DNA of 64,000 bases from Opisthorchis felineus (GCA_004794785.1 SJOL01008912.1:268137-332136); one strand, 5' to 3'; counted from the stretch's first letter, positions 35,890 to 50,287 are shown. Numbers and translations are program-made. Notes: generated from the sequence alone by a model not told the origin.

Positions 35890-37350
35890 TGCAGTTGAGC
35901 GATCGATAGAATGGGCATTTTCGTGTTGGTTTGAGCTTTGTGGGCATGCGTTAATCTAACGTTAGTGACGGTTGCCTACATAGGCTGAGTATCATTTTAA
36001 TTCCGGTATACGTCAAAATCTATCAGTAGTTTACGCCAACACATCTACTACTGTGAATTCAAAAGGGCGAACTGGCTTTCCAACAGAATGTCACATTCTC
36101 GGTGGCAGCTGTGCAGAGGACTCTGTGTAAACACATTCCGGTTTGTTTGATTAACTCATGCATGCATGAATCACATAAGTGTGGCAAGCCTATTGTAAGG
36201 CCAATGAGTTCCATTGAAAAGTGCAGCTTTTAGTCGGCAAAAGTGGTAGCATCAAACTTTCTCAAATTTATGTCCAATATATCTAAGTTTGATTGACTTG
36301 AATGTCAAAAATCTGCTGAGTAAATGATCTTGATGAGATTATCTTGTCTTATGTGAACAGGCAGTATGATTTGCCTACTCCCTAGGGTTTTGATGTTTTA
36401 AATGTGATTAGGTTACCGCCTAAATCCGAGGATTCACTGTGTAAGATTTGCTGATTTGGGGGATTCGAGGCTTTACTTTACTCCGTCACATGTCTCGGTG
36501 AAGCCAAATTACGCCCTTATTCCAAAACGTTCATTTCACTTAAACAAAAGGTGACCTGCCTATACAGCCCTTACCTATGTTGGCACTCAGCAGTGAGGCA
36601 GAAGCTCAGCAGGATCACATGCTTTTGATAACGTCCCGAATCAAGCCTTGCTTAGAAGGTCACCGGTCTTCTAATTGCCTTTTTAGTTAATATGTCCCAT
36701 CGGCGGATATCGCGGTATGTCACTAGTTAGCCGGTTCAGTCAAGTTTGCAAAACATACGTGAAAAATGCAATAACATTTGCGAAAGCTGAAGAACGAATG
36801 TCTTTTCGACAATGTCAGTGGACTTGAGCAAATTTCTGTGGTTTCAAGAGTGCGTATATTTATCTTTAGTAAACATACTTTAAAAAATACCTCAGACTAA
36901 GATGAAACAATTATTTTGGGGCAGGTACCTTTAGAAATTGACAAAAATCTGGAATGTCGGACGGTGTTCTAGAGCGTTACTCGAATTCAGACGTCACACA
37001 ATGTAAACGTCTAAGAGTTTCTGTCATGGAATGGGGCACATGTCTTTGACCCGCAACTCAATGAAACATACGAAATGCGCTTGTGTTGCAGCATGTTTCT
37101 CCATCAATTGTAATAAATTGAACCGACCGTCTCCGTGCTCATGTAATTTAAAAAGAGCAACGGAGAGTGGGATTAAAACCATGTAGTAGATGTAACATTT
37201 GCAAGGTATTTGGATAGATTGCCAAATTTTTGGTATCCAGAAACCTTTCCAGCCATTCGAGAGGATTTTTGCTAGGTGCAGGAATTCGATCTTTGTTAAA
37301 GCTGAGCTAATTCTCGTAAACGCAAATTGAAAGAGAGAAGTTGTATGGAA
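35890..37350. repeat. Large diverged duplication, copy B
   Basis: Collinear partner of 14640-16250. The conserved minus-strand segment near 36080-36140 reads LHRVLCTA..ENVT, followed by frame-breaking differences. The 112-codon minus-strand frame at 37024-37362 lies at its distal end and has only a partial counterpart in copy A (15919-16122), in a different frame. It is therefore not convincing as a gene. Confidence 0.7.
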
Positions 37351-40300
37351 AGACATATTCATTGAAACATGCGAATTGGATTAATTTTCACTATCCCTGT
37401 GTTCTCATTCTCCAGGATGCAAACATTTCTATAATCCTAGAAATAATAGACCAGTTACTGATTTTGATTTTGTAGGTTTCTTGCCAAACTGATGCACCTG
37501 GTAATTGTTTGCCGACAAACTGACACACAGATAGCAAAGCCTGCTGATATAAATTACACTCACAAGCAAACAGTCGCTGATTTTTGCAGTCAGTCAATCT
37601 TGCCGATGTACGGATATGTTGCATTCCTCTAGACTAGAGGGCAAACGAACCTCCACGCACATCGTCTTACTTTACTGTAAACTCGTCAGTCATCTAACAA
37701 TACTAAAGGCTGTTCAGGGCTGACGTTGGTGATGGCGCTGACATTGAACAATGACCTATTTTACGAATACGGTAGTTGTTTAACGTGTCGTAACTTTCAC
37801 TCATTATTTATTTCAACTAATTTTTTTTCAAATAGGAGCAAGATCCCACAAAATACAACTTACTGACATCGTCGTAATCACCCATTCTTTATATTTTTTT
37901 CATTACAAGGTTAGACTAAGGGTATTCATCTCCGAGTATACTGAGTTACTACCAAATTGTTCTACATCTCGGCCGACAATTTTGTTGAGAATAAAAACTG
38001 ACTTGCAAAGTAACGATGTTTTAGCATGGAATCCCCTAATTTTCGTCACATGATCCAACAATGGAACAAGTCTCGAACAGTCGCTAGTTGGGACAAACTG
38101 GATGAAACGCGTAAAGCTCAGAAATCATTATTTTAAAACACTGAATGCTTAATCGAATAAAGTTTCACTGTCGTTACGGGAGTTTGTATGGGATAAAGAT
38201 CCACTCAAATTAATCAACTGGTTATCCTGTAACGTCTACCAACAAACGCAGAGTTGATGGTGAACAGGCGGTTTGCCGGGAGATACAAGAGACTTAAAAG
38301 TCATAGCCGATTTGCTACAGAATCAATGTTCAATCGGTCCGCCAAATGTGACATGCGACACGCCTGAGCGTCAGTTTCTCTGTGTCAAATAATCCAGGCT
38401 TGTTTAAAGAAAAACACCAGGTAGGCGTGAAATGTACATCCAGCTTGTTCGAATAGAACCAGAAAAATGTAAAAGCATTGTGTCTGATTTAGAGAGATAT
38501 CAGCTGATACAAGGTGATAACCCTGTCACATTGACCATTCCCAAAGTTTAAACTAGAACAAACTGATGAGTGGTAAATGCGGGAATACAGGACGACCGCT
38601 TTTAGCTATTAAAATTTCTATCCCAATGTACTTAGCTGCGTGGTTGAAAATCATATCATATGTCAAAATACAAATCCTGTACTTCAAACTTTTGTTGAAT
38701 ATAGTCCCGCATTTTTGAGCTAGAAAATGACTTTGATCTCAGTTCAGAATTTATGTGATCTACGGATTTTCATCATCTTTTTATCTTCATTATCTTTTTA
38801 TCTTGCCAGATCACAAGTGTAATAGTGAAGTTTGTAGTGTTTGACCACTATGCCTTAATTATATTCATGATCTTGGAAGCTGATCTACCCCATGCACTTG
38901 AATGAAATGTGCATGAAATGGAATATCCAAACAGTTTTGTAGTGCCAAGCGAGTCACGTTGCGAGAACATCTAACTTTTCACATCCTAACGAACTTCGTT
39001 AACCAACCAATGTAGAAGTTGATACTCAATTTTACAGTGGACAAAGGCGTCTCCAAATATGTTGAAGATAACCTTAGTGGAGAGAATTGGTGCTAAAAGT
39101 TTAAAATAATAATTGTTTCCGCATAACTTCACCACATTCACTGTACTGTTTAATCAAAATTTACAAGATCTTAATCTAGTTAAATAAATTCTTGCGAATA
39201 ACTACAGACGTATAATATTGGATAACATCCAAGAACTTCCGAAGTCATTTTTCTATTTTTCAACGCCTAAAAATTGAAGGATTCCAGTAGTAAACTACAA
39301 CAAATTACTTTAACCTCTCCTCTTGAATATATTAGGTCCTTGTGCAGTCTTTTAACATAAGCATCACATCTTGTTTACGCAGTGTAACAGCCGGCATTCA
39401 GTCGTCCTGATTGCAACAAGTATGCTAGGTAAAACAACTATTTCGGAAAACGACGGCAAACCCACCACTAATGTACAAGACTCACAATAACAGAAACATT
39501 GCCAGTGGAGCCCTAAAACCAAATAGATTACTGAAAATGTGAATGATGATAAATCCCGAAACCTTTGTGTCTTGTGAAATTTTGCCATCTTTGCAAACGA
39601 ACAAATTTCCTATCGTAGTTTTCCGCCCCTGATTCCGATTTAATGCGTCATCGTGTGAGTTCTGTGGATAAGTTATTCACACTATGTACATCAAAGCAGT
39701 CAACGTTTGAGTCTGCTTACGTCTCCCTCCTTCTCAGCTCGGATGGTGACACAGATAATTTTCCACAAGGCTTCCATACGTTTCCTTCTACTTTATGGCG
39801 GGTGGCAAAAGAAAACAAAAAAATTGACAACCCAATTTGTGGAACAAAACACATATTAGCAATTTTGGCGGTCGAGAGTACCGGTCTGTTGCATAAAAAA
39901 TTGAGCGAATGAGATTAAGTCAAATAGGGCACATAAAATGTGTCTATCTGCTCAACGCTGTTGCCGTAGGTTGGGAATCTTTGGCGTATGTGTGACAATG
40001 GCGAATTGTTTGTGTTCTTTCCAGGCCGCTTTAGAGGACTCAAAACGCAAAAGAAAAGAAAAATCGAATTGCATGCAAACCTAAGTCTGAAATGATCTGA
40101 GAAACGCATGTAATGATAGTTCAGTTTTTAGTTAAGGGAACGTGGAGGGACTGACGACCCGTTTTGGGTTAAACTTTAGGCTAACTAGTGGAAGATATAG
40201 GGGATGACAATACTCAAGCAATTCAAACGGCAAAGGTAAGATTTGGACCAAGTACTCTAATAGTAAAAAATGTTATTTGGCTAACTGCTCAATACAGTAT

Positions 40301-43300
40301 GCGTAGCACTGGTTTAGTTACTGACGAGAAATAATATCGGGCTTTGAAACTCTGTCATAACTGGTGAATCTTTCGTAAGGCTGTACGCCATGCAAAAGAA
40401 AGCGTAATGACATGGTGCACAACACGAAAAAAAATTGTGCACAAAAGCCAGAAGACAGTTTGATAACCCGAGCCGCTTACGCGTTTATAATGGATTGAAC
40501 TGGAACTAGTAATAAAACAACACCATCTGGAGAAAGTTGTCCCTTTGACAAAAATCAGTCCAAAGCGTGCCTAAAACTATTGGTTTTAAGGAGGAGAAAT
40601 ATGCGTGTACGCCTCACTATACAACCACTTTTAGACAATGAAAAATGGGCTTGCTAAAATCTAGCTGATCAAAACGATAACAAAATCGAGCTTTATTCAC
40701 CAATTTGGGTAATTGACTAAAAACCTTTTTTGACAAATCTGGCCGAGCTAAAAGAAACACTCTAAAAAATTTGATTTTCAGATCGATAAGCTTTCCAAAT
40801 GACAGGGAAAATAAAAATGAGCAAAAATATTTTCTGTGGCGGTTACTAAAAACCCGCACTTCGCAGTGACTATGAATATCCTTCATATGTGTACAGGGTA
40901 TGCCCCAGACGGTAAGTGAACCTCAACACGTGGGCGTATTAAATTGCGGTATTCAAACGTGAATGAACGATAGTCGGTTTAACACGGGATTACAACCAAT
41001 CTTTACGCAGCTATTGTTACTTAGGTCGCTGTCTACGCGCTCGGCAATTTGTCGGCTCAGGTCTGTACCAATGACGCCTTCTAGACTTTATACTCAACAA
41101 GCGACTCAAAGTGAAACTAAGCTGTTTTAATGGCAGCCGCGTCGTTATCAGGACACAAGGCACAGTGCGTTTTGGTACTGGGAACTTTTTAACTCCCGCA
41201 AAAACGTCTCCTGTGCAGTCAGCCAAATAATGAGCCTACCTTCAGGAGTGGTTTGTTATACTAAACAAATGAGTGGGAAGTACAGAACACCCTGCTACAA
41301 CCGGTGAACTCACTCTACCTAGGCTGGTCAATACCAGTGGATGGTAGTCGGATTGTTAAGCCAGTGTTTTTAACGTAGTACTGTGTCAGGCCAACGCACG
41401 GAGGTCGTTCGACATCAACGTTGTCTGACTTACGGAAAACGCGACCGAACACACAGAGAGGGCACCATGAACAGCGCCCTGCAGCAACAACGTACGACCC
41501 ACTCTAATTACAGAGGAGGTGGTGCATAGTATGTTTAACTATTATGGTCCTTCCGCATTTCCGTCCTAGATGGAAGCAAAGTCCGCTTGCAAAATATAAA
41601 ATTTGTTCATATTTTTGCATCAGTACCCTATTGGCAACAATGCATTCAAAAGTTTACCCTGTTGCATCAAACAACCATTATTTGGCGATCCACTGTTTCG
41701 CTCTGTCGGCGATCTTTTCTGATGCGATCTTTCGGCTTATAGAGTCCATTGGCTAACGATTTGGGGACAGTTTACTCTTCATCTAGCTTACGCCATGGCA
41801 TATAAACTGATGTGCACGCATACACACGACCATATGCTCCATTTTTCATACGTCTCTGATGGACTGTGGTAACGTAGTGGCATGTGTGGACCAGCGGTTC
41901 CAAATTTTGCAGTGAACTCGACAACGTTCAAGCTCCAACTTGACATGCTGGATACCACCCCGTTTTCCATTAGGGCGGTATGTATCTGGTCTTAATTGAC
42001 ATCCCGACAAATTATCAACAACATTGTTGATCGGTCGACGGGAAATGAAACCTCGAGATGTTCACCAAAATTTCTGCTCATTTTACCGTTCATTTTTTTA
42101 AAAGAAGCTCTGTTGGTATGCACGTCTTCCGAGTATGTCATTTCGTCATCCAGATTAGTGCACGGAACTACTTGTTTGCGAAGATACGCCCCCTAACAAG
42201 GAGAAACAAGGCTTGCAACTTCCCCGGGTGTTCCCAAATTTGCAACCTGCATGAAAAAACGATGATGCGTTCGTGAATGATCGCGTTACCAACAGTTGAT
42301 ATGTGGTGGTTTTCATCGAAGACATTTTGAAATTTCCTAAAAGGTCTGCATCTTTTGAACTAAGCATACGGGATAATCTTTTTTAGTAGCAACGATACCG
42401 TCGACGTTTTTATTAAGCCAAAATATAGTAAGCTGCAGCTTTGTTGTAGTTCTTTGCGTGACAGTTGAATTTAAATTGTTCAAGGCTTGGCCGTATGAAG
42501 CTATCCAGGAACAACTACATTTGGATATCTGGAGAGTGTCGAATCACATTCGTCAATGTGTTTGCTTGAAGTGAAAACAACACTTTTATTTTTGTATGGA
42601 AAATAGTTTGCTTGCAAACAAGAGATCTCAACGGCTGGCACACTGACTCATCATGTTTTGAAGTCACTTGCTGGAGCAAAAAAGACGCAGGATAGAGCAT
42701 CTCACATATAACTGGGGTAACAAATGTAAGCAACTCACTTTCCCATCAACCTTATGGGAAAATCGTTAAAGTATCCTGTTTACTGAAAACAAGTTTTCAG
42801 AGGAAGCAATTCAGCTATAACCTGTTGCCACCATTTGTTCTTTTCTTCCGCCCATAGAAATTTCCGTATCAAGAACAAAAGCATGCGATACGGTGGGGCT
42901 CAAAATAGGTAGAATACTGTGTGTTTCATGAAGCCATTGCGCACTATTTCGCTTTACCGAGGGGGTAATTTCAACGAAAATATTGGCACCTTGTCTAGCA
43001 AATGGAGTAGGAAAAGGACAAATTTGACAAGATTCCAAATGCGCTGAAACGTAAGCGCTCCGTCTTCTTTTCAGAAAAAAACTATTACCCATTGATTGAC
43101 TGAAAAAGCTGCACCGAATAAGCAAGTTTTGCTAGTTTAGTATCAAGAAATTTTTCGTCGATATTTCAGAATCCAAATTTGGATAATGAAATGAGTGAAA
43201 GAGTTAGGCATCGGTTAGCACAAGCTTAGTGTCCAGTAACTGATAAAATGGGTTTATTGCTGCGCGACAAAAACAAATCAAGGTCATCTGTTAAATTGTA

Positions 43301-44203
43301 AAATTGGTTGCATAGTAAACCAACAGCACACAAAAAGCGACACCATCCACACAGTCGATTTTGCATGCCTCTGCTCAGTATATTCGGGCCATTATGTGAC
43401 ACCTAAACTATTCATGCTTGTCATTCATGACATTTTGAAATTCCATACGGTGTCTTCTCTAAAAAAGCACTACTTGTCTTATTTGGCAAGTGTATGTTTT
43501 TACAAAAACTTTAGTGGCTCCTATAATCGGGCAAATGTTTATTATTTTAATTATTACAACCCCTTGTCAAACGTATACTGTACTCGTTGTACAAAACACA
43601 TCAGAATGATTGTCCATTCATAAAAACTGGGCTAGCTCAACGTTGCTAGACCATGCAAGTTCGTCAGCACTGCGTGCCAAACACATAACGTTCAGAAGCT
43701 AGTGACTGTTAGCACTAATTCTAGACTGGCCTATAGATGAATTGAACCATTTCAATTTTGTCGTTTACCAAAAACTATTTTCTGGACAACACAGCGACCA
43801 TCTGCTATCAAGATTTTATGTTCAGGCGGACGCATTATTTTAACAGGTCTTCAATAAATTACAATTTTTGAACAGGGCATGAAACGTTTTCACTACACTA
43901 TCTTGTGAATTTCAGTAGTGGAAATATAGTTATTTTAAATCTTGTCGGCAGTGGCTTTCGTTTTCTACTGACCGTACTGCATGGTGCGACCTTCGAGTGG
44001 CACCGGTGAATGGAGCGTGAAGTATGTGCTGTAACTCAATGCGTCGTGGCTCACAGGCAGTAACATACCGAAGATTTTCAGTTGTGTTAAATACTCTTTC
44101 CGTTACAGTGCCGTATGCAGACGTCCCTGGTTCCATTACATCTGCACTGTGTCATTTGGCTTTTTAAAACTATATTTCTGCTTCTTTCATCTGGCAACCT
44201 GAC
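37351..44203. other. No gene recognised
   Basis: About 6.9 kb. An 89-codon plus-strand frame (39643-39912) and an 89-codon minus-strand frame (40617-40886) show no motif. At 40866-40910 a 45-base stretch lies between a fair acceptor (CACTTCGCAG) and a strong donor (AGACG|GTAAGT). It could be a tiny exon reading DYEYPSYVYR. A G+C-richer stretch at about 41000-41530 may be repeat-derived. A minus-strand exon-like piece with donor CTTCG|GTATGT lies near 44070-44140. Confidence 0.35.
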
Positions 44204-44305
44204 CATTGATGCATGCAAGAAGATTGCGTCTACAATTCCGAGCAGATTGCCACGTCAGTGCACATTTGTGCGGCTGTTCCAGCCAAACAGAACAACGGAT
44301 GTTGC
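44204..44305 (-). CDS. Candidate exon, Cys/Trp-rich, unknown protein
   Basis: It is bounded by a strong acceptor (TTCATTTTCATCTAG) and a donor CAATG|GTCAGG. The open frame reads NIRCSVWLEQ, then KCALTW, then CRRNLLAC. Four cysteines and two tryptophans in 33 residues suggest an extracellular protein, but no family is recognised. A second frame is also open for part of the length. It lies within the minus-strand open frame 44187-44414. Confidence 0.25.
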
Positions 44306-44525
44306 CTAGATGAAAATGAACAGTACTTCTTTGGCGGCTGATGAAGCTAAAGCGTGAACACTTTTGTTTGCTCAGACTTGCATCCAGCGTGAGCTGGTAA
44401 AGTTTTGGAAACAAATTTGCTTTGCTATTCAGATGTCCAGGGGATTAACCCCAGGCGTATCAAGATACTCGCTGCTGGTGAGCAAAATGCGGGATAATTG
44501 TTCACCACTTTATTGTGGAATTTAG

Positions 44526-44653
44526 GAGGTCCGCAGAAGCCGGATGGATGTAAGCGTGGAATAGGACTACGCCTTCAAAGCAGGATGTATTGCGGGGCTG
44601 AGAATCTCCGGCTTGCGGTGAAACTGGGTGTCCGTTGCGTCAGTATGATATGG
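44526..44653 (+). CDS. Candidate exon, unknown protein
   Basis: 128 bases between a fair acceptor (TGTGGAATTTAG) and a strong donor (ATATGG|GTGAGT). It has raised G+C and one open frame (GGPQKPDGCKRG at the start, RCVSMIW at the end). The peptide is basic with three cysteines. No family is recognised, and no partner exon of matching phase was found nearby. Confidence 0.25.
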
Positions 44654-46154
44654 GTGAGTTCGGTCGTGGGGAGAGAGATCCGCCACAGAATGTGATATCC
44701 CCTAAAGCAAATGTTTTCTGAATGTTAGTTGAGGCTTAGCGTCCTCAAACTCAACTGATTTTTTGTGGTCTCATTCAATTTCATCACTGCATTCGCCACC
44801 ACCACTTAGTCCGAATTCATGGTCTGCATATCACCGAAATGAATTCAGCCACAACAACTTGTTTTCATCACTTATGCTCCTTTTGATCTTTGCGTTTAAT
44901 AACATCTACATCCATGCGGCATGTCTGTTGGTTACCAATTATTCCTGCACTGTAGGATCTTCTGATATTATTTGAGATGACAAATAATAGGATGGCAAAA
45001 TGTTCAATATTGGCTTAACCTTCGTGACGGTTTTTTTTTAATAAGTTCGCCTAAATCGAGTTCGAGTTGGGAAAAAGGCATCGCTTTTCAAATCTCCGGC
45101 ATGGATATTCCATGGACTCTGGTGCACTGATGTATCAACGCGTCAGGGAAACTACTACAGTATGTATAGTTTTATCGACCAAAATGACGATTTGAGTTGG
45201 GTTGTCCGGAGGAAATTTGCCATAAATTCTCAGGGATGGTGAAAGGAAACTGTCTGAATGTCACTGATATTTATCCACTGATGTAATATTCCCAATGTGA
45301 CTAAACTTTTATCAGTAAAAGTGTTTCGTAACAAAATTGTGCATACGTCCTCAAAATACCGCTTTTCAGGGCACAGAAAATCAATAAGAGTGCAGGAGCC
45401 TTACTTACCTCCAGCCCCTACTAAAACTGCTGTTTTCCATTGTACCTTTACGTCTGCTGCATTTTTCTCGTTCGTGGCAAACATGCTGATTGCCTACATA
45501 TTACCAAGGTTTGAACAAGAACAAAGTGACGGACATTATTGTTTTTGGGATCTAGTTATCGGGTTAGTGTATATCTAACAGTTAAAATAGGAATCACAAT
45601 GACTGCTCTTTCCATCACTACCCCTAGTAAAGTTGCAGCCAGACGCTGCGTTGAAAGATGTTAACTTACAATGGGATCAAAATAATACTCGCAGTCAAGT
45701 GAGATGCCATGATGTAATACATGTGGCACCTTCATGTAACCGGAAAATAAATTAAATCATATTGCTTTCAGTGTTGTTTTCTCCATGGCATTCAACGAGA
45801 AACATCTTAACTCAAATAATTTGGACATCGTCTTCCAACCTACTAAACCAGCAACATAGATGTAATCTTTGAGCCTGCAGTCCTGCGCATAAAGCACCTA
45901 ATGCTATCGTTTGGATTGCTCGCTAGCATGTATTCTAAGTGTTTCAAGGTTGAATAATTTTCTGCCTATTCTTTTTTATTCCGGTCCACTGTTCTGAGCT
46001 AGGACGAAATCTGGCCCTGCCCTCCCCTTCTCGTTTGGTGTGATTTACCTTGACGTGGCCCCGAGGTGACTCTAGTCATCTCGTTCTTCGATGGGTTAAT
46101 AGCCATGAAGTCTCAGATCTCACCGTAGGGCCAGCTGATATTTGACCAACACAG
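44654..46154. other. No gene recognised
   Basis: A 93-codon plus-strand frame (45297-45578) has no recognised motif. A C-rich patch at about 46015-46070 is unexplained. Confidence 0.35.
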
Positions 46155-46198
46155 AACTCGAACAATCTGAAAACAAGCCGCTGGAACTCAAAGTGCAG
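46155..46198 (+). CDS. Candidate short exon, unknown protein
   Basis: 44 bases ending in a near-consensus donor (GTGCAG|GTAAGC), preceded by an acceptor (CAACACAG). The frame reads LEQSENKPLELKVQ, a polar, helix-like composition. It is too short to identify. A plus-strand open frame follows at 46213-46398 and could hold a further exon after an acceptor near 46290. Confidence 0.2.
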
Positions 46199-49100
46199 GT
46201 AAGCAAAGAGCCGTGAGTAAAAGTCAGTCTCGTCACGCACCATCTATAAAAGGAATAGAAGGCCGAAGACGTTACTTCACTGATGCACAGATAGGTACAC
46301 AGCAGTACTTTTTAAAAAAATACGGTATCCTGCCAGAAGTCAACAATCAAGTGTGGGCGGCTAACACATTCCTCAGGGAAATTCATCCTCTGAATTAATT
46401 ATGACATCGCTTCAAGTTACATTTTCGGTGGGACCGGTTTTGATTAGTCCATGCGTAATTGAAGTGTATTTTGAAGTTTTCACTGCAATTCAGGTTTGGA
46501 GTCTGACTTGCCCTATCTGCTCTTTGTCAGGTTAATACTGTGAACCTTACCACCACAGCTCGTGCGAATGCTAATCCTGCCGTTCGGAATACACCGCTGC
46601 TTAAGAATCCTGCTTTATTGGCCAGTTGTGTAGAGCAGCCCGACGCTTGTGTGTAAACTAAGCGTGTTTAAAGCGCTATGCCCTTATACCAAAGAAGTGC
46701 ACAATTACTGCTTGGGGAGTATTTCACCACTTCAATTGCCAGTCGACGTGATTTAAGTCGAACAGTTTGCTAAATCTGGTTTACCGTGTAGATCAAATAA
46801 GCTCATATTTATAGCACGTTCAATATCCAACTCTGTTGTGAGGAACCCCAGCATCGAACAAGAAAGCATAGTGGCACAAAACAATTCTCTGGAGGCCTAT
46901 TGGGGCCGATCTCGTCGTTTCAGGGGAAATGTGTATACATTCATAAGACACAACCATCCATTTATGCCAAACGTACGAAATTCGGATGAATATGAATGAT
47001 GTTAACCGGAGCATATTTTGTTGTGCGCAGGAGGCAATGTAAAACAAATCATACATGAACTCGTACCTGGAAGCACATTTCAAATGCGAGGCTATTTTCT
47101 AAACATCGGCTGGTCCATGTTAGACAATGGCAGGTTAAAAAACTAGCATTTCCGATTGGTTGGTAAGCGCAAACAAATTATTTTCCAAAGGAAATTGACC
47201 AAGTAAGCAAACTGTTTATGAAATTGCAATAAAACCAAACATATCTTCTGGCAAGCAAGTGGGAGAACCTAGATGTAATTATTCAGGGACAAATCTTGCT
47301 GCAGTAGGAAATCAGAACTTCCTGCTAATCTCCGGGTATCTCTTCAGTGCAGTTGTGTGAATTGCTGACGTATGCCTGCAGTGCATCCGGGCGCTAGTAA
47401 CTCGCCGATGATGGATGCTTATTCCGAAAGTTATATAAGCTCACAGGGACCAGCGCTGTCTCCGGGCTACTAATATGTGCACTCACATAAGTGAGCGAAT
47501 TTGATTCAGTATCTCCAGGAACTGAATTGTTCCACTTGGATGATCATTCAGGACAAAGCTCGCCAAAAATTCTTTGTCTTCAACAAAGGCATGTTACAAA
47601 TCTTCTAACGCAAAAGTTTTTATTGAAATTTAAGCCTCATCAACACTTGGCATTCCAACATATTGTGAGCAATTGGGCAATTTCAAATTCATGGGTCTGA
47701 TTGGTTCTGATCGGATCTTCCAAGGATTTTTGAAGAACGTTGTGTCAGGATTCGGCAAAATTTTGGGGGAAACAAATCATTCCGTACACTCATAATACCT
47801 CGGACCAACGTTTGGAGGAAGTGATCGGCAAATGTACTGATATTACACGATTCGGGGTAGTCCGAAGTAAAGGTAATGCTTCAGTTAATGTGTACTTTCA
47901 CGTTCGTCGTCGAGAAGAACCCTAGTGTAAACCAACATCACACAAAGTAACACTAGGCGCAAGGTAAACTTCACAGTTCTGGGACCATCGGGCATATATT
48001 GACTGAGGTCTCCGTCGTTATCTATACGGTTTCTTCTCCTCCATATCATAAACTACTGAAGATATATAAAATTAGTAAAAAAACTAGCGAGAGGCTCAGC
48101 TGCAGTAATCAGTGTTCTTTGCACCTGAAAGAATGTGATGCTTATCCCCATTCGTCCAAGGTTAATGATTGCGCTTAGTTCGAACAACAAACTGAAGTGT
48201 GTTAGAGGGATTACCAATTGTTTCCCCATGCAATAGTGACCCAACCTGGTAAATGACGAAGACAGGGATCAGTCAGAAACAAGGCGATTAAAATGATTCC
48301 TTAGAGTGCCTCTGGTGAGTAAAGAACATCTCATTTTACCTCGAGGTTCGGATGAGAGCACGGACGAATCTTCCAAATCAGGTTCACACTGGCTGGTCTG
48401 TTTAGGTGACCTTTTAATTCTCTATTATGACGTTTTCTTTTTGTTCATTTAAAAGGTCTACTACCATGATGGATACGCACATTTACTGCAAAGGGACACA
48501 ATGCGGTCGCCTCAAAACGGAAAAGGAATCCAGGGTCTTCTGAGATTTGTTGCGCTTCCTAATTTTACCACAAGATACATTTGCATCAAAAAAATGTATA
48601 ATCTGCTGGTACAAGTTTTTCGGTTCTACATTTGCACATTTCTGTGCACACGGTTCACGTCGCACCTTGACAGCTAGGGATCCAGTGATTCAGTAATCTC
48701 AAATATAAAGTCTTTTAGAAAGTTAAACGGATCCAATTTTCACGTCAATTTAGCATGCGCTGAAACGGAAGTAGAAATGTTCCAAGGCAAGATGTTGATT
48801 GGAAAAATGGACGTTTGACAACGTTTGACACTTTATGCACAGCTAACTGTCGGACTTCCTGCATAAAATGGGAAAATTTTCATCGGCTTTTCATTTGGCG
48901 TTTCACCGACGGAAAACGCCGTGTTAAAGTTCGCAAATTGGAAGCAGCAACCATCATTGTATATATTTTTGCTTACATTTAATTGAATCGTTGGATTTTT
49001 AGAGAAGCGTGACCATTTGCGAATGGATGGCGGAAACAAACATTGAATGCAATCCGGTCACAATAGTATTTCAGTAGCGTCAGGGCATAAATTTGTATGT

Positions 49101-49248
49101 AACAAAATAAGATTTTCTATTACTTTGTAACATAGTGTTGTTTGCTAGCTTCATTGTTTGTTCTCTACGCCCGAAGGATGCTCGCAGAGTGATTGATTTA
49201 ACAGTTATTTATTTGTATTGTTTTCCATCCATTAAAATCCTTTCTCAG
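46199..49248. other. No gene recognised
   Basis: Plus-strand frames at 46213-46398, 47491-47700 and 47740-47925 are polar and protein-like in composition but carry no recognisable domain. Nothing else is interpretable. Confidence 0.35.
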
Positions 49249-49312
49249 AAGAATGGTGTTCAATTTCACAAAGCTTTGGATCCTGATGGCGCCTGTACCG
49301 CATCGGTTCAGA
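49249..49312 (+). CDS. Candidate exon, unknown protein
   Basis: 64 bases with a strong acceptor (AAAATCCTTTCTCAG) and donor (TTCAGA|GTGAGT). It is open in phase 0 and reads KNGVQFHKALDPDG, then ACTASVQ. The ending phase (one spare base) does not fit the next plus-strand candidate at 50288-50432 directly, so at least one exon would be missing between them. Confidence 0.3.
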
Positions 49313-50287
49313 GTGAGTGAACTGAGCTGATATAGCTTTTTTCATAGCCCGTATTCTGGGAGTCACTAACAAAATCTATGTGAAATTTGACTCCACGCAA
49401 ACGTTTCCTTATAAGTTTATCATTTGTTATTGCGCACATCGTAGTTTGAACTTGAGCTTACTGATCACATTCACGTCGTGGAGAATGTTATCTAGCATAT
49501 ACTGCTGAATGAGATTCTGGTCTGACTAGCTGCAGTGATTCGCCCCACAGGCAAATAGAGATAAATATGCAATAACCTCAAGCTCAGCTCGTGCGCAGTA
49601 TAGACTGGAACGTCTCGCTTAGCCTGGCCATAAAATAAGGAGACATCCGCACTTAATAAAATAGAATTGAGGAGTTGAAAAACAAACATTCGGGAATGAC
49701 TAGAAAACAGAATTCAAATCTAATCACGTTTATGCTTGGATAAAAAAACCTTTTATTAGAGCGCTCACTCCATAGCAGAGTAGGGTCCTCATCAAGCGAC
49801 TAGATTTTAGTTTTGAAGACGTTGCCAACCGTGAAAAACGAAACAAATATAACCTGATATACGGCACATCAATCATGATAAGAAATTCGTAATCCTAACC
49901 AAACATATTCAAGTTAACATTATCACAACCAAACAAAGTCAACAACCGAACATGCTGACAGTAGAAAACATCATAGTGTCCAGAACACTACAGTTTAAGA
50001 TCCCTGGAAGTGAACAGCGAAAAGACCAATCAGGATGTGGTTCAAATTTCTGAGAAAGGATTAGGCTTACGGACCAAGAGATGCACGACCAATTTCATAA
50101 CATAAAACAAACCGTAAGTGGGCACGACTGCTGCACGAGCTATCTTCCTGTTTATCCAACACGCACATTTTTTCCAAGATGCCACTCATTTTGGCTTTCT
50201 CCTAAGCTCCTCCGAAGTTTCATAGAACAATCAACCGCGGGATCCTGTGAGATACATCAGCGTGACTGCACCTTCACGAGCCTCTAG

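Noticed and set aside
37024..37362. 112-codon minus-strand frame as a gene
   Set aside because: It lies in the large duplication, and the homologous stretch at 15919-16122 reads a different frame with different residues. The openness looks accidental.
44187..44414. Minus-strand frame considered as a second ML-domain exon because of its cysteines
   Set aside because: The spacing C-x8-C-x8-C does not match NPC2 (C-x4-C, then C-x5/6-C), and no CPI..G..Y block lies nearby in a compatible phase.
48250..48345. CTGGTGAGTAAA followed by CATCTCATTTTACC, resembling repeat R1
   Set aside because: Only about 30 bases match the R1 block, and the preceding 300 bases do not align with either copy. Too little to call a third copy.
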